DNA of 64,000 bases from Spirochaetales bacterium (GTDB taxonomy: Bacteria; Spirochaetota; Leptospiria; Leptospirales; Leptonemataceae), in assembly GCA_024233935.1 (NCBI GenBank), contig JACKOY010000005.1, forward strand, positions 124,001-188,000, read 5' to 3'. Below are positions 50,728-59,656 of this stretch, piece after piece; the first letter of the stretch is position 1, and every line of letters starts with the position of its first letter. The position numbers and the translations under genes were made by a program. The notes beneath the pieces are model-generated. The model worked only from the letters and a program-made list of their open reading frames with translations. It had not been told where the DNA came from and did no database searches.

Positions 50728-52356
50728 ATGCAGAGATTCTTTGAGAGCACACAGACTCCTGAACCTTTCGATCTGATTATTGTGGGCGGTGGAATCAGCG
50801 GCGCCGCGGTCGCCCACGAAGCGACGGCCGATGGATTGCGCGTGGCCCTGTTTGAGAAGGATGACTTCGGTTGGGCCACCTCTTCGGCGACATCCAAGCT
50901 GATTCATGGCGGATTGCGTTACCTCAAAACCATGGAGTTCGGCCTGGTGCGGGAATCCCTGAAGGAACGCCGCATCCTCGAGGACATTGCACCCAATCTC
51001 GTGTATCCGTTGCCTTTTGTGATTCCCCACTATCGACGCTCGGAGAAGTGGATGCTGGCCGCCGGCCTTACGCTCTACGATCTGCTGGGCTTTGATCGTG
51101 GCTGGACCCGGCATAAGGACAAACGTATCGCCCGCCATCGGAGCCTTTCGGTCGCTGAAGTACGCGACCTGGCGCCGATCATACCTGAGGCCGGATTGGT
51201 CGGTGGTTCGCTTTATTACGACTGCCAGAGCATATTTCCGGAGCGCCTGACCCTGGCTTTTCTGAAATCGGCCGCGGCCGGCGGCGCGGTTCTCGCCAAC
51301 CGGGCCCCGGTGATCGATTTCCTGAATGATGGTAAGCGCATCTCCGGTGTGCGGGTTCGTGACCTGCTGACCGGAAGCGAACACGAAGTTCGAGCCCGCC
51401 TGGTTGTGAATACCGGCGGACCGTGGGCCGACCGCCTGCTCAGCCTGGCACGCAAAGACAATGATGGGCCCGGTCGATTGCGAATGTCAGAAGGCATTCA
51501 TATTATTGTTCCCGGACTTTTGAAAGAACACGCACTGGTGCTACTGACGCCGGAGGGCCGTCACTTCTTTGTGCTTCCCTGGCGCGGACATTCTCTGATC
51601 GGAACAACCGATCGGCCTTACGAAGGGAACCCCGATGACTACCAGGTGTCCCGACAAAGTATCGAGCATTTCCTGAGAGAGATCAACGCATCCCTGAGCA
51701 CGGAGCCCATCGACTACAAGGATATCGTGTTTGCCTACGGGGGCCTCCGGCCTCTGACCGATACACAAACCGAAAGCACGTACAGTTCTTCACGCCGCTA
51801 CGAGATCTTTGATAGCGCGGACCAGGGGCTGGAGGGGCTTTTGACCGTGGAAGGCGGAAAGTACACGACCAGCCGCAATCTGGCCGCAAAGGTTCTGGAA
51901 CAAGTCGCAAAGAAACTCGGCCGAAAACCGACCCGCTCTTCTTCGGCGCTTTTGCCATTGTTTGGCTGCGATATCGACGATCTTGAGAATTTTGTTTCGA
52001 ACCTGGCGCGTACGCATCCGGACCTGGACGCCCGCACGGTCCGCTATCTGGGACGTAATTATGGGAGCGAAACCCACGGCGTACTCGACTGCGCTATCGG
52101 TCGGCCGGATCTGCTTAAAGCGAAAAACGATGATGGGGAAATCCTGGCCCAGGTGCTGTACGCGGTTCGTAGCGAAATGGCCAGCGACCTGGAGGACATC
52201 CTGCTTCGGAGGACCGGCTTTGGAACGCTGGGCTGCCCACCCGATTCCGTTCTCGAAGAAATCGCAAAGACCGCCGGAGAGGAGCTGCGCTGGACCGACA
52301 CAGATCGCAAAGCACAGGTCCGGCGAGCGAAAGAAATACTGGCCGTGCCCGAATAA
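50728..52356 (+). CDS. glpD: Glycerol-3-phosphate dehydrogenase (FAD-dependent)
   Basis: The 542-residue enzyme oxidises glycerol-3-phosphate to dihydroxyacetone phosphate at the membrane and passes electrons to quinone. The FAD-binding IVGGGISGAAVAHEA (about 16-30), FEKDDFGWATSSATSKLIHGGLRYL signature and AYGGLRPL are diagnostic. A C-terminal DAO_C domain is present (about 380-530). ATG 50728 has GAGGG upstream and starts just before the FAD motif. It pairs functionally with the glycerol kinase at 52968. Confidence 0.95.
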   Translation: MQRFFESTQTPEPFDLIIVGGGISGAAVAHEATADGLRVALFEKDDFGWATSSATSKLIHGGLRYLKTMEFGLVRESLKERRILEDIAPNLVYPLPFVIPHYRRSEKWMLAAGLTLYDLLGFDRGWTRHKDKRIARHRSLSVAEVRDLAPIIPEAGLVGGSLYYDCQSIFPERLTLAFLKSAAAGGAVLANRAPVIDFLNDGKRISGVRVRDLLTGSEHEVRARLVVNTGGPWADRLLSLARKDNDGPGRLRMSEGIHIIVPGLLKEHALVLLTPEGRHFFVLPWRGHSLIGTTDRPYEGNPDDYQVSRQSIEHFLREINASLSTEPIDYKDIVFAYGGLRPLTDTQTESTYSSSRRYEIFDSADQGLEGLLTVEGGKYTTSRNLAAKVLEQVAKKLGRKPTRSSSALLPLFGCDIDDLENFVSNLARTHPDLDARTVRYLGRNYGSETHGVLDCAIGRPDLLKAKNDDGEILAQVLYAVRSEMASDLEDILLRRTGFGTLGCPPDSVLEEIAKTAGEELRWTDTDRKAQVRRAKEILAVPE

Positions 52357-52378
52357 ACCGCGAAACAAGAACCATTCC

Positions 52379-52395
52379 GGAGACCTCTTCCGGAT
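52379..52395 (+). promoter_or_regulatory. Conserved pre-start block of DUF1564 copy 3
   Basis: The bases before the ATG are GGAGACCTCTTCCGGAT. It has the same G, GACC, TCCGG and final T as blocks 1 and 2, although it lies 30 kb away and on the other strand. The GGAGA at its start is 12 bases from the ATG, too far for a normal ribosome-binding site. Confidence 0.6.
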
Positions 52396-52890
52396 ATGGA
52401 AAGCATACTCGAATGGAAGTCCCGGGCCCGGGAACCGGTCCGGCCCGCCTGCACCTTTCTGGTGCCGGCTGGTCTGGTGCCGTATCTGCAAGGTCAGACC
52501 AGGAAGCACGGCGGCGTGATACGCTATCTCCGTCACTTATTGGTCATGGCGCCGCTTTATCGACGGGCGGGATTGCTACCCAAAGTGGAGCGCACGACGC
52601 GCTACTATCAACGGTCCGGGCAGGCTCTGGACAAGTGGCACGTCCGTGTGCCCGCCCATCACTGGACGGAGCTGCGCTGTTTGGCAGGAGGCTGCGGCGT
52701 AACCATGACCCACATGTTCGTGATTCTGATGAAAATCGAAAAATCGCGAAAGCTGAAGCGAAAAGCAAAACCCACCGGAGATCCTCCGACGTTTCAATGG
52801 TCAAATATCGGTTTTTGGGAGGCCCGGGTCGAAGATGGGCTTCTTACGGAACGCCACGTGATGCTGGTGCTGGAATCCCAGCCCCCATAA
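52396..52890 (+). CDS. DUF1564-family protein (copy 3, divergent)
   Basis: The 164-residue protein aligns with copies 1 and 2 at CTFLVP, RYLRHLL, LLPK..., TTRYYQRSGQAL and WTELRCLAGGCGVTMTHMFVILM, but is less similar, and the core ends in a Lys-rich tail. It is placed between glpD and glpK, 39 bases behind the glpD stop, so it may be transcribed with glpD. The function is unknown; conservation of the W-x-E and GC-x-V motif in all copies suggests a structural or binding site. Confidence 0.8.
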   Translation: MESILEWKSRAREPVRPACTFLVPAGLVPYLQGQTRKHGGVIRYLRHLLVMAPLYRRAGLLPKVERTTRYYQRSGQALDKWHVRVPAHHWTELRCLAGGCGVTMTHMFVILMKIEKSRKLKRKAKPTGDPPTFQWSNIGFWEARVEDGLLTERHVMLVLESQPP

Positions 52891-52967
52891 AGGGACCGCG
52901 CGGCGCCCCGGCAGAAATTCAGAGGAGAGGCCGACCCGCGGGCAGGACCTGGTTTGCCTTTTTCCAC

Positions 52968-54500
52968 TCAGACAGTTTTCAGGAGTCCTTTGAGTGCGAG
53001 CCGCCACTCGCGCACTTTCCGTTCCCGGTCGGATTCGGACATCTTTGGTTCGAAGATTTCGTAACCGGGCATGACCGGAAGTTCTGCCGGACTCGCCCAG
53101 AATCCCGAACCCAGACCCGCGAAGTAGGCCGCGCCTGTCGCCGACATGTCAGCTTCGGGCGCGCGTTCCACAGTAATTCCAGTGAAGTCTGCGATGCATT
53201 GGAGCAGGATGTCGGAACGCGAGACACCGCCATCGACGCGCACGCTCTTAATCGCGATGCCCGTATCTTTTTTGATGCCATCAAGGATCTCACGCAAAAG
53301 AAGTGCGATACCTTCAAGGACCGCGCGCGCAACGTGCGGACGCTGTGTACGCAAAGAGAGCCCGAGAATCGTCGCCCTCAGGTCGGGCCGCTGATAGGGA
53401 AACTGAATGCCGGTCGGGGTCGGAAAGAAGAGAACACCTTCCGTGTTGCGTACCGAGCCGGCGAGCTGATTGAGTTCGGCAGGCGTATCGGAAAGTCCAA
53501 TCCCGCGACCCAGCCAGTCAAGCAGAGTACCCGCCGTCGCTACATAACCCTCAAGCATGTAAGTGGGCTTCCCGGCATGGGTCCACGCCACCAGCGGTAG
53601 AAGCCCGCGTCGCGAAACCTGCGGTTTGCCGCCGACATTCATGTCCACGAAAGCGCCCGAACCCTGAGATATTTTCACCTGTCCCGGTTCCAGACAGCGC
53701 TGCCCGAAAAGCGCCGCCATCTGATCTCCGGCCGCACCGCGAATTGGAATTGCAACCCCGCCTGTGAACTCTGGCTCGCTGGTACCGAAGTCGCCGCTGG
53801 TGTCGCGCACTTCGGGCATCATCTGGAGAGGTATCTGAAAGAGTTTCTCCAGAATGTCATTCCACTTCAATTGAAACGGATTGAACATACCGGTCGCTGC
53901 GGCGTTCCCCGTATCGGTGAGGTGCGAACGGCCGGCTGTTAGACGATAAATAAAGAACGTGTCCAGAGTACCGAACTGTATTTCGCCGGCCTCGCATCGC
54001 TTTCGAAGAGCGGGATCACGGTCCAGCGCCCACTTCAATCGAACGGTCGCGTGGTCGGTTCGAAACTTGAGCATGGAGGTTGCCAGCATCATCTTGCTCA
54101 GACCGGCCAGAAGTCTACCAAGCAGACGCAGCACTCTCCAGGTAAAATTCTGATTCATTGCCGTGGCGACGTCGGCGCTTCGCACATCGGCCCAACTGAT
54201 AAAATTCGTCACCGGCTTGCCGGTCGCCTTTTCCCACAGGCAGAAGGAGCCGCGCTGATTCGTAACGCCGATCGCCCCAACTGCGGCCGCATTCTGTTTG
54301 GAAAGCACTTCGCTTACAACGCTGCGAAGAGACTGCCAGAGCATCTCGGGATCGTGTTCAAGCGCCCCCGGTTCCGGCGTTACGGGATCTGTGCGTTGAT
54401 AGGCACGCTCCACAATTTCGCCGGCCCGGTTGAATAGCATGGCCCGAATGCCGGTGCTTCCGCTATCGATACTCATTACGAATTTCTTTTCGGCCGACAT
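52968..54500 (-). CDS. glpK: Glycerol kinase-like FGGY carbohydrate kinase
   Basis: The 510-residue kinase has the FGGY fold: IDSGSTGIRAML at the N-terminus, VTNQRGSFCLWE, a GlpK-like segment FGTLDTFFIYRLTAGRSHLTDTGNAA, and GAAGDQMAALFGQ. Compared with classical GlpK, TNQRE is TNQRG and some substrate positions differ, so it is a divergent relative. ATG 54500 has AGGGGAG just upstream and is preferred. Divergent from the AGPS-like gene, with 128 bases between. Glycerol is the most likely substrate, given glpD nearby. Confidence 0.83.
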   Translation of the reverse strand: MSAEKKFVMSIDSGSTGIRAMLFNRAGEIVERAYQRTDPVTPEPGALEHDPEMLWQSLRSVVSEVLSKQNAAAVGAIGVTNQRGSFCLWEKATGKPVTNFISWADVRSADVATAMNQNFTWRVLRLLGRLLAGLSKMMLATSMLKFRTDHATVRLKWALDRDPALRKRCEAGEIQFGTLDTFFIYRLTAGRSHLTDTGNAAATGMFNPFQLKWNDILEKLFQIPLQMMPEVRDTSGDFGTSEPEFTGGVAIPIRGAAGDQMAALFGQRCLEPGQVKISQGSGAFVDMNVGGKPQVSRRGLLPLVAWTHAGKPTYMLEGYVATAGTLLDWLGRGIGLSDTPAELNQLAGSVRNTEGVLFFPTPTGIQFPYQRPDLRATILGLSLRTQRPHVARAVLEGIALLLREILDGIKKDTGIAIKSVRVDGGVSRSDILLQCIADFTGITVERAPEADMSATGAAYFAGLGSGFWASPAELPVMPGYEIFEPKMSESDRERKVREWRLALKGLLKTV

Positions 54501-54628
54501 GACTCCCCCTGAGACGGCGAAACAAAGACTTGCCTCCTGAAGCAAAACCGACATTGATCCCGGTCATACTCAGCAAAGCTGACCAGGTATAGTCTGAAGA
54601 ATCCCGAAGACAAGCAGGAACCCATACA

Positions 54629-56314
54629 ATGAGCACAGAACCAGGCCAACCCGCATGGATAGAGCAGCCCCCGCCGGCCGGATCCTTCCGGTCTATCTTT
54701 AAGTGGGGCGATCCCGGTGCATTCAAGCACCCGAACGATCGCCTGTACCATGTATTGAAACAGAATTTCGATCTGACCGACGCAGACTTCCACGAACCGC
54801 GCAAAGCCGGTTTGGAGCCTGTCCCGGATTCGTTACCGGGGGCCCTGTCCGGGAGCCAGGTCTCCGCTTTCGTAAGTTTGCTCGGCCCGGACAATGTACG
54901 CACCGATGGCTACGCCCGGCTCAAAGCAGGCTCCGGAAAATCCATGTTTGATCTTTTTCGATTGCGAGAGCAAAAACTTCCGGCCCTACCCGGCGCCGTA
55001 CTGTATCCACGCAACGCCGACGACGTGCGCGCGATTGTTCGGTTGTGCGCAAAAAAGAAAGTCCCGGTCTATATCTTTGGGGCCGGATCCTCGGTAACCC
55101 GTGGCGTGGAATGCACGCGGGGCGGTGTTTCTCTGGATCTATCCCGACACATGCACCGCGTACTGGCCTTCAGCGCCGTAAACCAGACGGTCACCGTCGA
55201 GCCCGGCAAGCTCGGTCCTGACCTGGAGGACTGCCTGAATCAAGCGTCGGAAATCTTTGGGGCTCCGCACGATTATACCGTCGGGCATTTCCCGCAGTCC
55301 TTCGAGTTCAGCACAGTCGGCGGTTGGGTTGTAACGCGCGGCGCCGGTCAAAACTCCACCTATTATGGAAAAATCGAAGACATGGTCCTCTCCCAGACCT
55401 ACGTCACTCCAACGGGCGACATTGTAACAAAGCCCTACCCGCGCAAGGCGACCGGACCGGACATTGACCAGATCATGATTGGAAGCGAAGGCGCTTTTGG
55501 AATCCTGGTGGCCGTAACGCTGAAACTGAAACGCTATCAACCGAATCACACGCGCCGATTCAGTTTCTTGTTTCATGATTGGGCTTCGGGTTGTGCAGCG
55601 ATGCGCGAGACCATGCAGGGGGAGTTTGGCTTTCCGTCGGTCTTTCGACTGTCCGATCCGGAAGAAACAGACCTGGCGCTGAAACTCTATGGCGTCGAGG
55701 GCACACCCATAGACCTCCTGCTCAAGTTACGCGGCTTTCGTCCCGGCAAACGTTGCCTTCTAATTGGTTCGTGCGATGGCGATGCCGATTTCACGCGCCT
55801 GGTCCTGCGAAAGACCAAACGCATCTGTCGGCGTCATGGGGGTGCTTCGGCCACCGGGTTTGTGACCCGCAAGTGGGAACATGGACGATTTCGCGACCCG
55901 TACATGCGCGAAGACCTGATGGACTTCGGCGTCGTTATCGATACGCTGGAGTGCGCCGTAAACTGGGAGCAACTCGATCATGTGCACCAGACGGTCCGGG
56001 CCTACTGTCATGAGCGACCGAAGACAATTGTGATGGCTCACATGAGCCACATCTACCCCCAGGGGGCGAACCTGTATTTTATCTTCATTGCCCGCATGGA
56101 GTTTGCTGAATTCCAGAAGTTTCATCGCGGCCTGCTTGATGCTATCGCGCGGTCGGGGGCGGCTCTCAGCCATCACCACGGGATCGGCAAAATGATGGGC
56201 CCCTGGATGAAGGAGCAACTCGGCGAAGAGAACCTGGCGCTGGTGAAGGCGATCAAAAGGCACTTCGATCCCAAAAACATCATGAATCCCGGCGGTACTC
56301 TGGGCCTGGATTGA
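54629..56314 (+). CDS. AGPS-like FAD-binding oxidase (alkyl-DHAP synthase-like)
   Basis: The 561-residue protein has a VAO-type FAD domain (LYPRNADDVRAIVRLC near 130, GAGSSVTRG near 158, HFPQSFEFSTVGGWV, GSEGAFGI) and a cap domain. Its C-terminal end has the SHHHGIGK motif (about 512-519), typical of alkyldihydroxyacetonephosphate synthases, which exchange the acyl chain of acyl-DHAP for a fatty alcohol. The other possibility is a lactate/glycolate-type oxidase, but the His triplet and FPSVFRLSDPEE segment favour AGPS. The glycerol genes around it support glycerolipid metabolism. Confidence 0.83.
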   Translation: MSTEPGQPAWIEQPPPAGSFRSIFKWGDPGAFKHPNDRLYHVLKQNFDLTDADFHEPRKAGLEPVPDSLPGALSGSQVSAFVSLLGPDNVRTDGYARLKAGSGKSMFDLFRLREQKLPALPGAVLYPRNADDVRAIVRLCAKKKVPVYIFGAGSSVTRGVECTRGGVSLDLSRHMHRVLAFSAVNQTVTVEPGKLGPDLEDCLNQASEIFGAPHDYTVGHFPQSFEFSTVGGWVVTRGAGQNSTYYGKIEDMVLSQTYVTPTGDIVTKPYPRKATGPDIDQIMIGSEGAFGILVAVTLKLKRYQPNHTRRFSFLFHDWASGCAAMRETMQGEFGFPSVFRLSDPEETDLALKLYGVEGTPIDLLLKLRGFRPGKRCLLIGSCDGDADFTRLVLRKTKRICRRHGGASATGFVTRKWEHGRFRDPYMREDLMDFGVVIDTLECAVNWEQLDHVHQTVRAYCHERPKTIVMAHMSHIYPQGANLYFIFIARMEFAEFQKFHRGLLDAIARSGAALSHHHGIGKMMGPWMKEQLGEENLALVKAIKRHFDPKNIMNPGGTLGLD

Positions 56315-56369
56315 GCGCATTTTGATCGTGTTTGATTGACACGATCTGAAAAATGAATGCCGTGGCATT

Positions 56370-57347
56370 ATGTGCCGGAGGTTTGTATTTATTGTTCTTC
56401 TGGCGTCTCTGGGGAACCAGTGCGCAATCAGTCGGTCCGACTGCGATACGGAAGACGTTCTGTGCGGCGATGTGGCTCTCCTCTACTTCTTACGATTCCT
56501 GCCCGTGTTCGTCGTCGGCGGTTCCAATGCGGAAATCTACACGTCAAACGATGGTCTCAACTACTCCGGCCCGAGCGGCTTCGGAGTGGGAACATACAAC
56601 GCTGGAGCGTTTGCAAACAACCGTTTCGTTCTGGTGAGCAGTTCCGCGCCGCAGAAGATCGGCGCGGCGCAGGCTGGTGTTTCCTGGTCCACGGTCGATC
56701 GGCCGACGGGCTTCAGCCCGAGTGGAATTGTCGGCGCCTTCGGGCTCGTCATCATGGTCGGCGACAGCGGCAACGAGAAGATCTTTACGTCGGTCGATGG
56801 ATTGAACCTGACCGACCGCAGCCCTTCGCCAACCGGGGCGATTTTGACCGGAGTCGCGTACGGGAACGGTGTTGCGATCACGGTTTCCGATGTGAGTACA
56901 CAATATCGCTCTTCGGATGGGATCAATTGGTCGGGGCCCTTTGCGACTCCCTCCGATTTTACGCGCATCAGTTTTGGTCTGGGGCGTTTCGTGGGCATTG
57001 ATTCGTCGCGAGACGCCTACGTTTCGGTCGATGGCGGTAATTCCTGGTCGGGCCCCTCCGCAACCGGCTTTACCATCGGCCTCACCGACCTGATTTTCGA
57101 CGGTGGTTATTTCGTCGGCACTTCAACTAATGGCGATATACGCATCAGTCCGGATGGTCTGAACTGGACGCCGGTCCTCACCGGCGCTTCGCCACTCAGA
57201 AATCTGGCCCACGGGCGGGGGGCGACGATTGCAGTCGGCGATGCGGGTACGGTCTACTACTCGACCGATCGTTTGAACTGGTCGCTGCTCCCGGCGGTGG
57301 GTAGCCTGCAACTCAGCCAGGCGGTGTTCGGTGCGCCCCTATTCTGA
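56370..57347 (+). CDS. Propeller-repeat lipoprotein
   Basis: The 325-residue protein has a signal peptide with a lipobox-like LGNQC (Cys18) and then about seven repeats of roughly 40 residues with the pattern (T/S)SxDGxNWSGP, as in DGLNYSGPSG, DGINWSGPFA and DGGNSWSGPSA. This is the BNR/photosystem-stability-like beta-propeller seen in many Leptospira lipoproteins. It is surface-exposed or periplasmic; the ligand is unknown. The ATG is at 56370; the ankyrin gene follows on the same strand. Confidence 0.75.
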   Translation: MCRRFVFIVLLASLGNQCAISRSDCDTEDVLCGDVALLYFLRFLPVFVVGGSNAEIYTSNDGLNYSGPSGFGVGTYNAGAFANNRFVLVSSSAPQKIGAAQAGVSWSTVDRPTGFSPSGIVGAFGLVIMVGDSGNEKIFTSVDGLNLTDRSPSPTGAILTGVAYGNGVAITVSDVSTQYRSSDGINWSGPFATPSDFTRISFGLGRFVGIDSSRDAYVSVDGGNSWSGPSATGFTIGLTDLIFDGGYFVGTSTNGDIRISPDGLNWTPVLTGASPLRNLAHGRGATIAVGDAGTVYYSTDRLNWSLLPAVGSLQLSQAVFGAPLF

Positions 57348-57504
57348 AGAGATACAGGAACGAAGGTGGGCCAGGGGCAAGGCAGACGGGGCGGCCCATT
57401 TCGCCTCACGAAAAAATCATGTAGCGGGCGCAACCTGGCGAATCGGGCAAACGTCCAATCAAGACGTGTTCTTCGACCATAATCTATTGACGCGAAACGC
57501 CCGC

Positions 57505-58098
57505 GTGCGACCGAATCGCGTGGATCTGCGCCTCTTTGCCGTCACCGTTGTTTTGCTTTCGATTCTGACCTCTGCTACCCCGGTCGGCGCCGATCCCAAC
57601 GAAGACTTATTTTTTGCGGCCATGAAAGGAAGGCTGGATGCGGCTCAGGCGGCGGTGGCCGCGGGGGCCGACGTAAACTATGCCCAGGCAAACTATGGCG
57701 GCGTTACAGCCCTCTGGCCGGCCGTCAATGCCGGCCGGGTGGAAATGGTGCGCTGGCTGATCGCCCACGGCGCCGATGTAAACGCCCGAACCGCAAGCGG
57801 TGACACTCCTCTTCATCGCGCCGCCGCAAACGACCAGGTGGCCATCGTCCCGATTCTGGTCGAAGCCGGCAGCCAGATTGACGCAGTCGATGACTACGGC
57901 TACACTCCTCTGATGCATGCCGCCGAACGTGATTTTGCGGACACCGTGCGGGCCCTGCTCGCCGCCGGAGCAAACCCGCACAACCGAAACCCGGACGGAC
58001 AGACCGCCCTGAGCATCGCTGACGAAGCCGGCGCTACAAATGCGGCCGAAGTTCTGCGGGCTGCCACTGCCGGGCTGGACCGACGTATTCCCAGGTAA
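57505..58098 (+). CDS. Secreted ankyrin-repeat protein
   Basis: The 197-residue protein has a signal peptide (VDLRLFAVTVVLLSILTSATPVGA) and four to five ankyrin repeats (GVTALWPAVNAGRVEMVRWL, GDTPLHRAAANDQVAIVPIL, GYTPLMHAAERDFADTVRAL, GQTALSIADEAG). Ankyrin repeats bind proteins. The start is uncertain: GTG 57505 is given; GTG 57520 or the long frame from 57331 (overlapping the upstream gene) are possible, but there is no Shine-Dalgarno sequence that settles it. Convergent with the RlmL-like gene. Confidence 0.75.
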   Translation: MRPNRVDLRLFAVTVVLLSILTSATPVGADPNEDLFFAAMKGRLDAAQAAVAAGADVNYAQANYGGVTALWPAVNAGRVEMVRWLIAHGADVNARTASGDTPLHRAAANDQVAIVPILVEAGSQIDAVDDYGYTPLMHAAERDFADTVRALLAAGANPHNRNPDGQTALSIADEAGATNAAEVLRAATAGLDRRIPR

Positions 58099-58131
58099 TC
58101 GACAACGGAAAGCAGCCCAGTGCATGCCAAT

Positions 58132-58152
58132 CGCATGGAATGGTCCCATGCG
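58132..58152. terminator. Hairpin between convergent genes
   Basis: CGCATGG (58132-58138) pairs perfectly with CCATGCG (58146-58152) across a 7-base loop, between the ankyrin gene and the convergent methyltransferase gene. There is no U-tract. Confidence 0.4.
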
Positions 58153-58193
58153 TACGCCCCTGAATCCGTGCCGCGATGCGACGGGCGTGATCG

Positions 58194-59417
58194 CTACACT
58201 TCCGCAGTGCCTTCGTACAACTCGTAACGCCGGAAGCTGCATTCGAGTGGACCGTTGTAGAGCTGGTGCTTTTCGGAGGCGCGCAGGCCGATGCGTTTGA
58301 GAGCTTCACGATTCGAACTGATGATCCAGGCGGAATAGCCGGTGAAGTTCTGTTTCATGGCATCGCCGATGGATTTGTAAAGCGCTTCGATTTCGGGCTC
58401 CGGCATACGTTCGCCGTAGGGCGGGTTCATGATTACAGTGCCGGGCCCCGGTGGCGGGCGAAAGTTTATGAGAGAAGCGGTCTCGAATTGCACGGCCTCC
58501 CGGGGCAGGCCGGCTTCCCGTAGATTCCGACGCGCCCACTGCACCGCCTGACGCGATGCATCTGAGGCGTGAATGCTGACGGTTCGGGTCCGCATATTCT
58601 CGTCGGCGCGAGACCGGGCCTCGCGCCGAATGCGCTGCCAGAGATCAATTTCAAAATCGGGCCAGTTGTGAAAACCGAAGCGATCGCGGCTCAAACCCGG
58701 GGCCACACCGAGCCCCTGTAGGGCCGCCTCGATGGCGATGGTTCCCGCTCCGCACATGGGGTCGACAAACGGTTCGTCATACTTCCAACCGCTGAGTTTG
58801 ATCATGCCGGCGGCCAGCACTTCCGAAATGGAAGCGCGCACCGGATTTGTTCGGTAGCCCCGGCGATGCAAAGATTCTCCCGTGCTATCGAGCGAGACCG
58901 TGCATTGTTTCTGGTTGATATGGATATGCAAACGCAGGTCGGGCTCGCGCAAATCCACCGAGGGTCGTTTCCCGGTACGATCCCGAAACTGATCCACAAT
59001 GGCGTCTTTGGCACGGAACGCAACGAACTGGGAGTTTGAAAAGAGCGGGCTGTGCACGGCCGTGTCGATCGCGAACGTGTCTTCGACACCCAGGTGTTTC
59101 GCCCAGTTGTGGCGTTGCATGCGCGAGTACAAGTCATCCTGTTTCGAAATGGAAAAACGCAGGATGGGTTTGAGGATGCGCAAAGCCGTGTACAGATAAA
59201 GATTGGCCCGGTAGAGTAGCGCGTTGTCTCCGGTGAAACTGACCGCAAGCGATTCCCGGCGAACGGCCCGGGCGCCCAGCTCTTCCAGTTCCCGTGCCAG
59301 CACATCCTCCAGCCCGCGCATCGTGCGCGCCACCATCGTAAAGTCCGTTGGGCGCGACGTCTCAGGAGTCGGCGTCCGGGCCAATTTCTTGCGGGCGGAG
59401 TCCCAGGGAGAGGGCAT
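58194..59417 (-). CDS. THUMP-domain RNA methyltransferase (RlmL/YpsC-like)
   Basis: The 407-residue protein has a THUMP domain (about 30-120) with LEDVLARELEELGA, then a class I methyltransferase: VDPMCGAGTIAIEAAL is motif I and VIMNPPYGERM is the N-PP-Y motif IV for base-N2 methylation. This fits the 23S rRNA guanine-N2 methyltransferase RlmL/YpsC group (m2G2445). ATG 59417 is chosen over an N-terminal extension up to 59576, which would overlap the upstream region of the PlsC gene. Target site is by family inference. Confidence 0.9.
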   Translation of the reverse strand: MPSPWDSARKKLARTPTPETSRPTDFTMVARTMRGLEDVLARELEELGARAVRRESLAVSFTGDNALLYRANLYLYTALRILKPILRFSISKQDDLYSRMQRHNWAKHLGVEDTFAIDTAVHSPLFSNSQFVAFRAKDAIVDQFRDRTGKRPSVDLREPDLRLHIHINQKQCTVSLDSTGESLHRRGYRTNPVRASISEVLAAGMIKLSGWKYDEPFVDPMCGAGTIAIEAALQGLGVAPGLSRDRFGFHNWPDFEIDLWQRIRREARSRADENMRTRTVSIHASDASRQAVQWARRNLREAGLPREAVQFETASLINFRPPPGPGTVIMNPPYGERMPEPEIEALYKSIGDAMKQNFTGYSAWIISSNREALKRIGLRASEKHQLYNGPLECSFRRYELYEGTAEV

Positions 59418-59656
59418 ACAAACCGAATCGCGAAAGCACTCCGGCAGGGCAAGTGCAGATCGAACCGCCCATAAAATCACGCTCGAACGGCAGCCCCGTT
59501 TAAGGCCGGGAACGATGCTCCCGCCCCAGGCCGCGTGGTCGGGCCGGCACCGGCAGAAATGAAGATTCAATGACATCGTGTCGGCGTCCGGTGCAGACCG
59601 GCCCGGGCTCCAAAAGTCCTTGCAAGCGGCCTGGCCCGGAGGGCTCCTGCCTGCTC

